From: Halomicrobium zhouii | Lineage (GTDB): Archaea > Halobacteriota > Halobacteria > Halobacteriales > Haloarculaceae | Assembly (NCBI RefSeq): GCF_900114435.1 | Contig: NZ_FOZK01000002.1 | Location: forward strand, 620,001 to 684,000 | Reading direction: 5' to 3' | DNA: 64,000 nt | Shown: positions 8,201 through 17,217 of the stretch, piece by piece | How positions within the stretch are numbered: the first letter of the stretch is position 1 | Layout: every line of letters begins with the position of its first letter | The notes under the pieces: model-generated | Databases searched by the model: none | Seen by the model: the letters and a program-made list of their open reading frames with translations, nothing else | Told to the model about the DNA's origin: nothing | Position numbers and translations under genes: made by a program

Positions 8201-9819
8201 GCCGGCGGCCGAGCGGCCGTCACGCCGCTCTCGTCGCCCGGGTGGAGCTCCGCCGGAGCTGGCGCAATCTCACCGACACGAGGCGCGGGCTGCTTATGCT
8301 GACTGCCGGTGGTATCGTTCTGCCGCTGTACGGGCTGGGACTGGGCGCCGGTGCGTTCTTCTTCGGTGGCGCGCTCGTGGACGGATCGTTCTCGCTCGCC
8401 CGTCCGATCGTCGGTGCCGCGCTCGCCGGGCTGACTGGGCTCGTATTCGCCGTGACCGTCCAGCGGGCGATCAAGCACACCGGCGAACCCGACGCCCCCG
8501 ACGGGCTGTTGACGACCGCGCCGTACCGGGACGTCCTCGCGGGGCTCCTGCTGGCCGAGTTCGTGCGCATCGGCGCCACGGGATTCTTCCCGGTCACGGG
8601 AATCGTCGTGGGGTTCGGGCTGGGGACCGGCTCGGTCCTGGCCGGGACGGTCCTGCTCGCGCTCCTCTTCGCGCTGGCGGTCGCCGGGCTGCTCGCGGGA
8701 TACGCGCTCGGCCTCGTCGCGAAGTACGTCGCGGGTCGGTCCGAGTTCGTCTCGCGCCACCGCGCCGGTATTGGGCTCGTGCTCTCGGTGGGCGTCCCGG
8801 TGGCGTACATCTCGCTGAACGCCGTGCCGGCGGTCCAGTACGCCGCGTTCCGGGCCGCCGCGGCGACCCCGTTCGCGTGGTACGCCGACGTGACGTTCCT
8901 CGCCGTCCCGGAGATGGCGGCGCGACCGCTGCCCGTGGTCGGTGGCGTCGCCTCGCTGTTCGTCGGTATCCCGGTGATCGTCGTCGCCGTCGACGTGCTC
9001 GCCGAGCGGGTGTGGTACCTGGACCGGGTCCAGCCAGACCACGCGTTCGACCCGCGGGCGACGACGCTGTCGGACCGGCTACTCGCCGGTCGCGTCCCCC
9101 GCCAGACGCGCGTCGTCGCCCAGAAGAGCTGGCGACGCGCCCGCCGGTCTCCCTTCACCGTCCAGTTCGCGATCTTCCCCTTTTTCCTGCTCGTCCTCCA
9201 GGTGCAGGTCGCCCTGATAGAGCGGACCGTCCCGTCGTCGCTCCCCCTCCTGGCCGCGCTGGCGAGCGGAACCGCGGGTGGCGCGGCGTTCTCGCTCAAC
9301 CCGCTCGGCGGCGAGGGCGACGTGTTGCCCGCGACGCTGACGTCGACGGTCTCAGGGGCGCAGTTCGTCGCCGGCCTGGCCCTCGCCGGCGGGCTCCCGG
9401 CCGCCGGCCTGGCGGTCGCGCTCGCCGTCCCACTGGGCGTCGCTGCCGGACTGGACGTTTCGGCCATCGCCGCCGCCGCTGGCGCCGGAATCGTCGTCGC
9501 GGTCGGTGCGCCGGCCGTCGCCGCCGGCGTCGGCGTCGTCTTCCCGCGGTTCGAGACGACCACGGTCCGGAGCCACGCGGTGGTCGTCCCGAGCACCTGG
9601 GCGTTCGTCGGCTACATCCTGTTGCTGGGGGTCGCCGTCCTCCCGGTGCTGGTCACGCAGCATCCAGTCCTCGCCTCACTCGTCAGACCGAGCGTCCCGT
9701 ACGGAGATGGGGGCCTCGCCGCGCTCGGTCTCGTCGGGACGGCGGTGCTGCTCGCTTTCTTCGGTGGTGTGAGTGGCGGCTACGCCGCACGGACTGTCGG
9801 GACGTACCGACTGGACTGA
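8197..9819 (+). CDS. ABC transporter integral membrane subunit
   Basis: A 540-aa polytopic membrane protein with roughly a dozen hydrophobic segments, starting within the 4-nt ATGA overlap with the ATPase gene. The pair should form one exporter. The first cytosolic stretch (RVELRRSWRNLTDTRRG) is typical of haloarchaeal ABC-2 permeases, and a long central loop with RTRVVAQKSWRRARRS separates two membrane halves. I do not recognise a specific substrate class. The gene is unusually rich in Ala, Val and Gly, as expected for membrane helices in this genome. Confidence 0.85.
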   Translation: MSRRPSGRHAALVARVELRRSWRNLTDTRRGLLMLTAGGIVLPLYGLGLGAGAFFFGGALVDGSFSLARPIVGAALAGLTGLVFAVTVQRAIKHTGEPDAPDGLLTTAPYRDVLAGLLLAEFVRIGATGFFPVTGIVVGFGLGTGSVLAGTVLLALLFALAVAGLLAGYALGLVAKYVAGRSEFVSRHRAGIGLVLSVGVPVAYISLNAVPAVQYAAFRAAAATPFAWYADVTFLAVPEMAARPLPVVGGVASLFVGIPVIVVAVDVLAERVWYLDRVQPDHAFDPRATTLSDRLLAGRVPRQTRVVAQKSWRRARRSPFTVQFAIFPFFLLVLQVQVALIERTVPSSLPLLAALASGTAGGAAFSLNPLGGEGDVLPATLTSTVSGAQFVAGLALAGGLPAAGLAVALAVPLGVAAGLDVSAIAAAAGAGIVVAVGAPAVAAGVGVVFPRFETTTVRSHAVVVPSTWAFVGYILLLGVAVLPVLVTQHPVLASLVRPSVPYGDGGLAALGLVGTAVLLAFFGGVSGGYAARTVGTYRLD

Positions 9820-9902
9820 GTCAATCGGCGGGTGGACGGCGCGACGGCTACCAGGACACTGTGCGCGCAGTGATTCGACGCGAATGGCCCGCGATCGGTC
9901 GG

Positions 9903-10196
9903 TTACAGCGGCAGTCGGCGCCGGAGCGCATCCAGCAGTGATTCCTCGTCGTCGACGTCTGCCGGGCCGACGACGCCGTCTTCGGGGACGATGACGGTTC
10001 GCTCGTTCTCGTGGTTCACCAGGATCAGGTCGTCTTCCTTGAGTTCGGCGAGCGCGTCTTCGAGACGGTCGATGTCGGCGTCGACGCGCGACCGGATCTC
10101 GAACACGGTCATCCCCTCCTCGCGCCGGTCGGCGAGTGCGTCGAGAACCGCGACCTCCGTCTCGTCACGGTCGCGATACGCCGGCTTCACTCTCAT
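9903..10196 (-). CDS. Small winged-helix-like haloarchaeal protein (DUF6432-type)
   Basis: A 97-aa soluble protein conserved in haloarchaea; I believe it belongs to the family annotated DUF6432. The segment TEVAVLDALADR..GMTVFEIRSRVD.DIDRLEDALAELKEDDLI looks like a compact winged helix, so DNA binding is plausible but not shown. It ends with an acidic C-terminus. I chose the ATG at 10196 because this is where family-like sequence (MRVKPAYRDRDE) begins; the frame is open upstream. It is divergent from the zinc-finger protein gene at 10349. Confidence 0.8.
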   Translation of the reverse strand: MRVKPAYRDRDETEVAVLDALADRREEGMTVFEIRSRVDADIDRLEDALAELKEDDLILVNHENERTVIVPEDGVVGPADVDDEESLLDALRRRLPL

Positions 10197-10348
10197 ATCC
10201 TCCAGATACACGTGGACCACTCTTGTGCTTATCCCTCGAACCAGTGACTGGCCGGCGCCATTGGGCCGTCCGGCGACCGCGGGCAAACGTATCAGATCGC
10301 GGGGGGCAAGCAGTAGGCTTATGTTTCGCAGCGAATCATGACGTGACA

Positions 10349-11215
<867 letters not shown>

Positions 11216-11241
11216 GGCGGGTCCCACACAAACCGATTTGC

Positions 11242-11634
11242 ATGCGAGAGTACAAGATGCGTCGGGGGGAACACCTCGAAGACCGCGTTCCTGACATGGA
11301 GGCATTTGTCGAGGATTACTTCGGTGAACCGACCGACACGGAGGAGTACAAGGGGAACGACCTCCTGGTCGTCGAAGAGCCCGAGAATCCGGTGTTCGAA
11401 CGCGTCGTCGCCGGAACTATCGAATTCAGTGGCAAGAAGAACAAGCTGGCGCTCAACATCACCGAGCGGCCGGCCGAGGACGTCATCGCCGAGGGCCACG
11501 TCGACGCCGCGGAGGACGCCGTCAACGCCAAGAACGACTTTCTCGAGGAGGCGACCGGCCGTGACGCCAAGGCCCGCCGCGACTCCATGAAACGCGACGT
11601 CGAGGACGACGCCGACGCGCCCGACGACGTCTAG
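11242..11634 (+). CDS. DUF5611-type conserved haloarchaeal/euryarchaeal protein
   Basis: A 130-aa soluble protein starting MREYKMRRGEHLEDRVPDME, which I recognise as the DUF5611 family of unknown function. The body has an alternating strand pattern (LLVVEEPENPVFERVVAG, then KLALNITERP) and ends in a helical, charged, acidic tail. It follows the zinc-finger gene by 26 nt on the same strand and may be co-transcribed. No function can be assigned from sequence. Confidence 0.8.
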   Translation: MREYKMRRGEHLEDRVPDMEAFVEDYFGEPTDTEEYKGNDLLVVEEPENPVFERVVAGTIEFSGKKNKLALNITERPAEDVIAEGHVDAAEDAVNAKNDFLEEATGRDAKARRDSMKRDVEDDADAPDDV

Positions 11635-11751
11635 GCAACTCCTGTCTCCGTCAAGCGATTCGAACTGGCCCGAACAGTCGTCACTCCTAAGTACGTGTGT
11701 GACATACGTTATCACACGCCTGGCCCGGAGGCGGCTCGTAAATATCCGGGT

Positions 11752-11864
11752 CACGAGCCCGGCTCGTGCGGCTGCCGACCGGCTGGGTACCCGGTCGGCG
11801 TGCGCCCTGTCATAGTTTGTCCCGCCCCGCCGGTGGCGGACAGTGCCTGGCGGCCGGCCGCCAG
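11752..11864. repeat. Cluster of perfect inverted repeats
   Basis: Three perfect inverted repeats lie between the DUF5611-type gene and an AT-rich island: CACGAGC/GCTCGTG at 11752-11768 with a 3-nt loop, GCCGACCGG/CCGGTCGGC at 11774-11799, and an 18-bp palindrome at 11847-11864. They could be terminators, protein-binding sites or remnants of small palindromic elements. Confidence 0.6.
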
Positions 11865-11910
11865 CACAACCCGGCATTCCGGTTTTCGATCCGTGTTCTA
11901 GCGCTAGCTT

Positions 11911-12114
11911 TTATTCGCCTAAAACGAGGAGATACACGATCACAGTAGTGAACGTTGTAATCGCTACTACCACAAACGCCACGAGCCGATATACGACTCC
12001 TTCTTCAGGGATGAGACCGCGATCTGCCGTCCATTGTATTAGCCCAAACCCCAGAACCACTGAAACCGTCACTCCGACCGGAAGCGTGAACCAGAGTAGC
12101 TGAAACAATTTCAT
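11911..12114 (-). CDS. Small two-helix membrane protein in an AT-rich island
   Basis: A 67-aa predicted membrane protein with two hydrophobic helices: residues about 5-26 (LLWFTLPVGVTVSVVLGFGL) and about 43-64. A short polar loop WTADRGLIPEEG lies between them, and there is almost no soluble part. The surrounding DNA (about 11880-12260) is much richer in A/T than the flanking core genes, suggesting transfer or relaxed composition. An AT-rich box around 12134-12146 on the plus strand sits about 27 nt before the start, which supports expression. No family recognised. Confidence 0.5.
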   Translation of the reverse strand: MKLFQLLWFTLPVGVTVSVVLGFGLIQWTADRGLIPEEGVVYRLVAFVVVAITTFTTVIVYLLVLGE

Positions 12115-12269
12115 ACACTAAATAAATGACATTAGATAATAAACATCGTCATCTGAAAGTATCCCGTTCGAAGTACCAATACGAATCGTCGAAATGCTAT
12201 ACTCTCGGAATGGCTGGCAGTGAGCAAGCAGAGATCGAATCCACTCTAAGTTGCTAAGTTGGTGTTCCT

Positions 12270-13064
12270 CTACTCCACGAGCCCGTAGCCGCGCTTGACG
12301 AGCGCGATATCGAGGGCGACCACGGCGACGGTCAGCCCGGTCAACACCGCCAGCGAAACGTCCGGCGCGACGTCCACGGCGCCGGGGACGACGCCGTACC
12401 GGACGCCGTTGACCATGTACACCATCGGGTTGAAGTACGACACCGTCAGCGCGATGCCGTCCAGGGCCTCCAGCGGGTAGAACACGGCGCCGAAGAAGAC
12501 GAGCGGCCGGATGATGAACTGGTTCATCACCGTCAGGTAGTCGAAGTCTTCCGCCCAGAGGCCGCCGATCAGGCCGAAGCCGGCGAACAGGACCGGGATG
12601 ACGACGGTGAAGGCCAGCAGGTAGAACGGGTTGACCAGCGGCACCGGGGCGAACAGCCAGCCGATGGCCCAGATGATGCAGCCGACGACGACGCCGCGTA
12701 GCGCCGACGCCGTGACGTAGGCCAGCACCATCTCGGTGTGGGACAGCGGCGAGGTGAGCACCTCGTGGATGTACTCGTTCCAGCGCCCGTGGAAGATGGA
12801 GAACGACGCGTTCTCGAAGGCGTTGGAGATCATCCCGAGCACGACGAGGCCAGGGAGGATGAACAGGATGTACGCCTCGCTGGGCGAGAGGCCGGTCTGC
12901 TGGAGGCCGACGTCGCCCAGGTCGATGCGCGCGCCGAGGACGACGCCGAAGACGGTGAAGTACAGCAGGTTGGTGATCACCGGCGGCAGGAAGGTGTTGC
13001 GCGGCCGACGGACGTACCGGAGGATCTCCCGGCGCAGCAGCGTCCGGAAGCCCGTACTTCTCAC
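12270..13064 (-). CDS. ABC-2 type transporter permease
   Basis: A 264-aa membrane subunit with six hydrophobic segments and the ABC-2 family pattern: an N-terminal RREILRYVRRPRNTFLPPV, a conserved YIHEVLTSPLSHTEMVLAYV cytosolic segment, and FFGAVFYPLEALDG before the last helices. Such proteins export drugs, polysaccharide precursors or unknown substrates (NodJ/DrrB-like). It overlaps the upstream ATPase gene by 4 nt, so the two form one operon and almost certainly one transporter. Confidence 0.92.
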   Translation of the reverse strand: MRSTGFRTLLRREILRYVRRPRNTFLPPVITNLLYFTVFGVVLGARIDLGDVGLQQTGLSPSEAYILFILPGLVVLGMISNAFENASFSIFHGRWNEYIHEVLTSPLSHTEMVLAYVTASALRGVVVGCIIWAIGWLFAPVPLVNPFYLLAFTVVIPVLFAGFGLIGGLWAEDFDYLTVMNQFIIRPLVFFGAVFYPLEALDGIALTVSYFNPMVYMVNGVRYGVVPGAVDVAPDVSLAVLTGLTVAVVALDIALVKRGYGLVE

Positions 13065-14014
13065 TGTGCCACCTCCGTCTCGACGCTCTGTGTGCGCTCC
13101 GCCCTCGTGAGGTCGACGAACACCTCCTCCAGTGACGCCCGGCGGACGTCCAGCGAGGTGACGGTGTACCCCTGCGATTCGAGGTCCCGCATCACCGCGG
13201 GGGCGAGGGTGCTCCCGCCCGCGGCGGTCACCAGCAGCGTGTCGCCCTCGACCGTCACGCCGTGGACGCCGTCGACGTCGAGCGTCGGCGCGGTGGTCGG
13301 GGCCGACGCCAGTCCCACTTCGACGGTGTCGGTGCCCCGCTCCATCAGGTCCTGGGGCGTCGCGACCTCCACCTTGTTCCCCTCGTTCATGATGGCGACG
13401 CGGTCACAGAGGCGCTCGGCCTCCTCGATGTAGTGCGTCGTCAGCAGGATGGTGGTCCCGTCGTCGTTCAGGTCGGTGATGAGCTCCCAGAGGTCCCGGC
13501 GGAGTTCGACGTCCACGCCCGCCGTCGGCTCGTCGAGAATGAGCAGGTCCGGGTCGGAGACGAGCGCGCGGGCGAGGACGAACCGCCGTTTCATCCCGCC
13601 CGAGAGCCAGTCGAAGCGCGTATCGCGCTTGTCCCAGATGCCGACAGTCTTGAGCGCGTCGGCCGCCCGCTCTTCGGCGACGTCGTGGGGAACGCCGTGG
13701 TAACCGGCCTTGTGCTCCAGAACCTCGTGAATCGGGAAGAACCGGTCGACGTTGTACTCCTGGGGCGCCAGACCGATGCGGTCCCTGGCCTCACGGTAGT
13801 CGGCCTCCACGTCGAAGCCGAACACCTCCGCGGTCCCGCCGTCGGCGTGGACCAGCCCGACCAGCGAGTTGATGAACGTGGTCTTGCCCGCGCCGTTCGG
13901 CCCGAGCAACCCGAAGAACTCCCCCGACTCCACGGTGAGCGAGAGGCCGTCGAGGGCCTGCACGTCACCGTAGGATTTGCGTAGCTCGCGGACGTCGATG
14001 GCGGGTGCCGTCAT
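13061..14014 (-). CDS. ABC-2 transporter ATP-binding protein
   Basis: A 317-aa ATPase of the DrrA/CcmA exporter group. Walker A GPNGAGKTT is at residues 38-46, the Q-loop LAPQEYN near 87, the signature LSGGMKRRF near 145, Walker B LLILDEPTAGVD near 165, and the switch His in LTTHYIEEAE near 200. The C-terminal 80 residues form the extra beta domain common in DrrA-type ATPases (TVEVGLA..., then LDVRRASLEEVFVDLT). It is the first gene of a two-gene operon with the permease. An AAAA box at 14041-14044 on the plus strand lies about 28 nt before the start codon. Confidence 0.94.
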   Translation of the reverse strand: MTAPAIDVRELRKSYGDVQALDGLSLTVESGEFFGLLGPNGAGKTTFINSLVGLVHADGGTAEVFGFDVEADYREARDRIGLAPQEYNVDRFFPIHEVLEHKAGYHGVPHDVAEERAADALKTVGIWDKRDTRFDWLSGGMKRRFVLARALVSDPDLLILDEPTAGVDVELRRDLWELITDLNDDGTTILLTTHYIEEAERLCDRVAIMNEGNKVEVATPQDLMERGTDTVEVGLASAPTTAPTLDVDGVHGVTVEGDTLLVTAAGGSTLAPAVMRDLESQGYTVTSLDVRRASLEEVFVDLTRAERTQSVETEVAQ

Positions 14015-14115
14015 TGGCTATGCGAAACCGATGGCCACGCAAAAGGGTGCTGAAACGGCTCTCGTCGTGGAATTCCGTCGACAAAACCGGCGTCGATAAG
14101 TCGTCTAACGTCGCG

Positions 14116-14475
14116 TTACTGGCCGAGGCGTTCGCGGCTGATCGCCACGCCCGCCGGCGTGATGAGCAACTGGTCGTCGTCCTTCTGGACGATGTCGCCG
14201 CCGACCTCGTTGACGACGCGCTTGAGTTCGTCGCTTATCTGTTCCATCGTCCGGTCCTGCGTGCTGTGGCGCGTGATGTCGGCGACGACGATGTCACCGT
14301 CGTAGACGGCGTCTTTGATCTCGATGACGTCCTGCTTGTTCCCGATTCGGGCGATCCGGACCTGTCGCTCTGCCTCTTCGGAACCCAGGTCGAAGTCGTC
14401 CGCGTGCAGTTCGACGTAGTCCTCGGTCTGGCGAGACGACCCGCCCTCTCCCAGAATCTTGCTCATCAATCCCAT
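14116..14475 (-). CDS. sepF: Archaeal cell-division protein SepF
   Basis: A 119-aa protein matching archaeal SepF (formerly DUF552/DUF1621-type). In haloarchaea SepF anchors FtsZ1/FtsZ2 to the membrane at the division site. It begins MGLMSKILG, the short amphipathic membrane-targeting helix, followed by a polar linker with SRQTEDYVEL and a compact alpha/beta core (VIEIKDAVYDGDIVVADI, TMEQISDELKRVVNEVGG). The open frame extends upstream, but the ATG at 14475 has a TATAGG box about 27 nt before it and begins with the targeting helix. Cysteine is absent. Confidence 0.9.
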   Translation of the reverse strand: MGLMSKILGEGGSSRQTEDYVELHADDFDLGSEEAERQVRIARIGNKQDVIEIKDAVYDGDIVVADITRHSTQDRTMEQISDELKRVVNEVGGDIVQKDDDQLLITPAGVAISRERLGQ

Positions 14476-14546
14476 GTTCCCCAAGGTGGGTGGAATCCGT
14501 ATAGGTCTTACGTCAGACGCGACCTTTTTCGTCGTCGGGTGTCCTC

Positions 14547-14717
14547 GGACCGCTTCGCGGTCCTGCGGGCACCACTCCTCGAAAATCACCCTCAGACGCG
14601 CTTCGCGCGTCTGATGGGCTCGCAAGTGCTTCGCACTTGCGACCGTCGGTGAAAAAGGCCGGTCGCTCGTTTCACTCGCGACCGGTAGAAACCGCGGCTC
14701 CCTGCGGTCGCCGCGGT
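14547..14717. repeat. Array of five consecutive perfect hairpins
   Basis: The gap between sepF and the PUA-protein gene holds five hairpins in a row. Three have TTC triloops: 14547-14563 (7-bp stem GGACCGC/GCGGTCC), 14593-14613 (9 bp, CAGACGCGC/GCGCGTCTG) and 14621-14641 (9 bp, CGCAAGTGC/GCACTTGCG). Two have longer loops: 14659-14685 (8 bp, CCGGTCGC/GCGACCGG) and 14691-14717 (8 bp, ACCGCGGC/GCCGCGGT). Stems differ in sequence but share geometry. They would lie in the 3' region of the PUA gene transcript and upstream of sepF. Confidence 0.75.
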
Positions 14718-14734
14718 ATGCTCTTCCGCCCCGC

Positions 14735-15214
14735 CTACACCGTGAACTCGAAGAGGTCGTCGCCGACGTGGTGGATGGACTCGACGACCTTGCCGGAGTC
14801 GCCGACCATGTCGTCGCCGGAGGCCTTCGCGCGGCCGACGGCGAGGAACTTGCCGTGGGACTCCTCGTTGATGGCCACCAGGTCGCCCTCGGAGATGTCG
14901 TCGTCGGCCTCGGTGATGCCCGGGCGCATCACGTCCGCACCGTCGGAGACGAACGAGACGGCGCCGGCGTCGACGGTGACGATGTGCTCGGTCGGCGGGA
15001 AGGCGTTGAGTCCCTGGACGGTGAGGAACGGCTCGTCGTCCACGTAGAGGACGAGCGGTTCGCCGTCGACGAGGACGACTTCCCAGTCGCTGTCGTCGAA
15101 CTCGACTTTCTCGTAGCTGTCGGCCTCGACGTCGACGCCGAGGTTCTCCGACACGGCCGTCTCGATGTCGTCGATTGCGTCCGCCCGGAGGTGGTGGCGC
15201 GACTTGACGTTCAT
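14735..15214 (-). CDS. PUA-domain RNA-binding protein
   Basis: A 159-aa archaeal protein with a C-terminal PUA domain (roughly residues 80-155: EHIVTVDAGAVSFVSDGADVM, PGITE, EGDLVAINEESHGKFLAVGRA). The N-terminal domain (MNVKSRHHLRADAIDDIE...) is like that of the MCT-1/Tma20-related archaeal PUA proteins. Relatives bind structured RNA and in eukaryotes assist ribosome recycling or initiation; the archaeal role is inferred. The ATG at 15214 is preceded at 28 nt by a GATAAATC box (15239-15246), so the earlier in-frame ATG at 15310 is not used. Confidence 0.85.
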   Translation of the reverse strand: MNVKSRHHLRADAIDDIETAVSENLGVDVEADSYEKVEFDDSDWEVVLVDGEPLVLYVDDEPFLTVQGLNAFPPTEHIVTVDAGAVSFVSDGADVMRPGITEADDDISEGDLVAINEESHGKFLAVGRAKASGDDMVGDSGKVVESIHHVGDDLFEFTV

Positions 15215-15378
15215 ACCCTGACTGTGCAGTGGCCCGGAGATAAATCGCCCGCTCTCGCGGTACTGGTGCGCGACGCGTGCTCGATTCGACCGTCCTGATG
15301 GACTGTTCACGGACGATCGGACGTGCTGTCGCCGACGTGCGAAAAACGATAAATAGGTAGGCGAACCAACTAGTTCCC

Positions 15379-15660
15379 ATGCTGGGATCCCGGCGCTCCC
15401 GGGACGTCGTCACCTGCATCGCCTGCGGTGAGTCCGTGGACCGGACCGACGCCCGAGAGTACGACAAACACGGCGACCGGTGGAATCGCCGCGACAAAGA
15501 GTTCGAGTACCTCTGCAAGCCCTGCCATCGCGACCTGACCCACCAGCCCCGGAGCGGCCTCGAAGATACCCTCGACGACGCCGGCGCCGGCGAACTCGAC
15601 CAGGCCCGCTTCCTCCAGCAGTACCACGACCTCGTGCGGGGGCGCGACTCGCCGAAGTAA
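15379..15660 (+). CDS. Small zinc-binding protein (CxxC...CxxC, DUF7562-type)
   Basis: A 93-aa protein with two cysteine pairs, CIAC near residue 13 and CKPC near residue 46, which would bind one zinc. Between them lies an HNH-like basic/acidic stretch (SVDRTDAREYDKHGDRW) but no complete HNH nuclease motif. I think it belongs to a haloarchaeal family named DUF7562; function unknown. An ATAAATAGG box at about 15350-15357 precedes the ATG by 27 nt, a textbook leaderless arrangement. The start codon follows a divergent promoter region shared with the PUA gene. Confidence 0.75.
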   Translation: MLGSRRSRDVVTCIACGESVDRTDAREYDKHGDRWNRRDKEFEYLCKPCHRDLTHQPRSGLEDTLDDAGAGELDQARFLQQYHDLVRGRDSPK

Positions 15661-15740
15661 GGCGTCACACCGCCCGTAGACCGCGTTTTCTTCGCTCGGC
15701 CCTTCGCTGCACGCCTGTCGCTCCCTGCGGTCGCTCCCCG

Positions 15741-15858
15741 CCAGCTCACGGCTCGCTTCACTCTCACGGTTCTCTTCGTTCACCGTTCGAGCACTGTGGC
15801 GCGTAGCGCCACTCGTTCCCCGTTCGCCGTGAGCTGGTTTTCGCTGCGCTCGAACCAG
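15741..15858. repeat. Nested inverted repeats between the small zinc-protein and RNB genes
   Basis: A 12-bp perfect inverted repeat has arms at 15741-15752 and 15826-15837 (CCAGCTCACGGC/GCCGTGAGCTGG). It encloses a perfect hairpin at 15796-15812 (GTGGCGC, loop GTA, GCGCCAC), and a further hairpin CTGGTT/AACCAG spans 15834-15858. The intergenic gap 15661-15899 otherwise holds no open frame with coding character. Confidence 0.6.
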
Positions 15859-15899
15859 CCTCCCGACACTCCTAACTACACACCCTCCGTAGCCGGCGT

Positions 15900-17210
15900 A
15901 TGACCACAGACGACGCGCAGGCCGCGGCAGGCACCGTCGAGGGCCAGGGTCCCGTCGAGATCGACGAGGACGTGGCCCGGCACCTCGCCAACAAGCGCGA
16001 GGAGCTCTTCGAGAAGTTCGAGATCCGCGACGAGTTCCCCCCGGCCGTGATGGAGGAGGCCGAAGAGCGCACAACCGACGTCCAGCAGGAGATCGCCGAG
16101 GAGATCGACGAGCGCGAGGACCTCCGGGAGATGACGACCTGGACGACGGACCCCATCGACGCCCAGGACTTCGACGACGCCATCTCCGTCGAGGAGCGCG
16201 AGGACGAGTACGTCCTCTGGGTCCACATCGCCGACGTGACCCACTACGTCAACCCCGACACGGCGATGTGGGACGAGGCCGTCGAGCGGGCCAACACCGT
16301 CTACCTCCCGGATTACACCATCCACATGCTCCCGCCGATGCTGGCCGAGACGGTCTGTTCGCTGGTCCCCAACGAGGACCGCCTCGCCCACACCGTCGAG
16401 ATGCACCTCGACAAGGAAGACCTGGGCTACGAGACCATCGACATCTACAAGTCCGTCATCCGCAGCGACGCCCGGCTCACCTACTCCGAGGCCGAGACGC
16501 TGCTGGACGAGCCAGAGAGCGCCGCCGACTTGCTCGAAGACCAGAGCGTCGACCTGGCGGAGAAGACGGACCTCGTCTGGCACCTCGCCGACGCGATGCA
16601 CGAACAGCGAAAAGAGGAGGGGTCGCTCGTCCTGAACCCCAGTCGCGACCGGGCCCACACCATCATCGAAGAGTGCATGCTCAAGGCCAACAAGGCCGTC
16701 ACGCACGAACTCATGTGGGGTCGCGGCGTCGAGGCGATGTACCGCGTCCACCCACAGCCCAGCCCAGAGGAGTGGGACGAGGCCCTCGTCGAGATCCAGG
16801 AACTCGACGGCGTCTCCATCCCCGGCAGTTCGTGGGACGACCCGCGGATGGCCGTCAACGCCACGCTGGAACAGGCGCCCAAGCGCCAGCTCGACCAGAT
16901 CCAGTGGGCCGTGATGAAGGTCATGCCCCGGGCGAAGTACATGAACGACCCCTTCGGCGGTCACCACGCGCTGAACTTCGAAATCTACGGTCACTTCACC
17001 TCGCCCATCCGCCGGCTCTCGGACCTGATCAACCACTGGATCGTCTACACCAACGACGTCCCGGAGGACCTCGTGGCCCTGTGTGACCGGGCCAGCGACA
17101 AGCAGAAAGACGCCGAGCAGTGCGAACGCGAGTACAAACAGTTCCTCGAAGAGGTCGGTCTCGACCCCGCCGCGGTCAACAATCGCGGGATCGAAGTCGT
17201 AGAGGAATAG
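15900..17210 (+). CDS. RNB-domain (RNase II/R family) exoribonuclease, minimal form
   Basis: A 436-aa 3'-5' exoribonuclease catalytic domain. The RNB active-site motif TDPIDAQDFDDAIS carries the metal-binding aspartates (Asp84, Asp90, Asp92, Asp93), followed by WVHIADVTHYV and, near the C-terminus, the Tyr-containing EIYGHFTSPIRRLSDLINHW. Bacterial RNase R (about 800 aa) has cold-shock and S1 domains on either side; here both are missing and only about 80 charged residues precede the RNB core. Haloarchaea are among the few archaea with such enzymes and combine them with an aRNase J system. Cytosolic; substrate scope unknown. Confidence 0.92.
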   Translation: MTTDDAQAAAGTVEGQGPVEIDEDVARHLANKREELFEKFEIRDEFPPAVMEEAEERTTDVQQEIAEEIDEREDLREMTTWTTDPIDAQDFDDAISVEEREDEYVLWVHIADVTHYVNPDTAMWDEAVERANTVYLPDYTIHMLPPMLAETVCSLVPNEDRLAHTVEMHLDKEDLGYETIDIYKSVIRSDARLTYSEAETLLDEPESAADLLEDQSVDLAEKTDLVWHLADAMHEQRKEEGSLVLNPSRDRAHTIIEECMLKANKAVTHELMWGRGVEAMYRVHPQPSPEEWDEALVEIQELDGVSIPGSSWDDPRMAVNATLEQAPKRQLDQIQWAVMKVMPRAKYMNDPFGGHHALNFEIYGHFTSPIRRLSDLINHWIVYTNDVPEDLVALCDRASDKQKDAEQCEREYKQFLEEVGLDPAAVNNRGIEVVEE

Positions 17211-17217
17211 GGAGCCG

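Noticed and set aside
11690-11870. Possible tRNA or small structured RNA in the palindrome cluster
   Set aside because: The hairpins are local and independent; there is no cloverleaf, T-loop or CCA-end arrangement.
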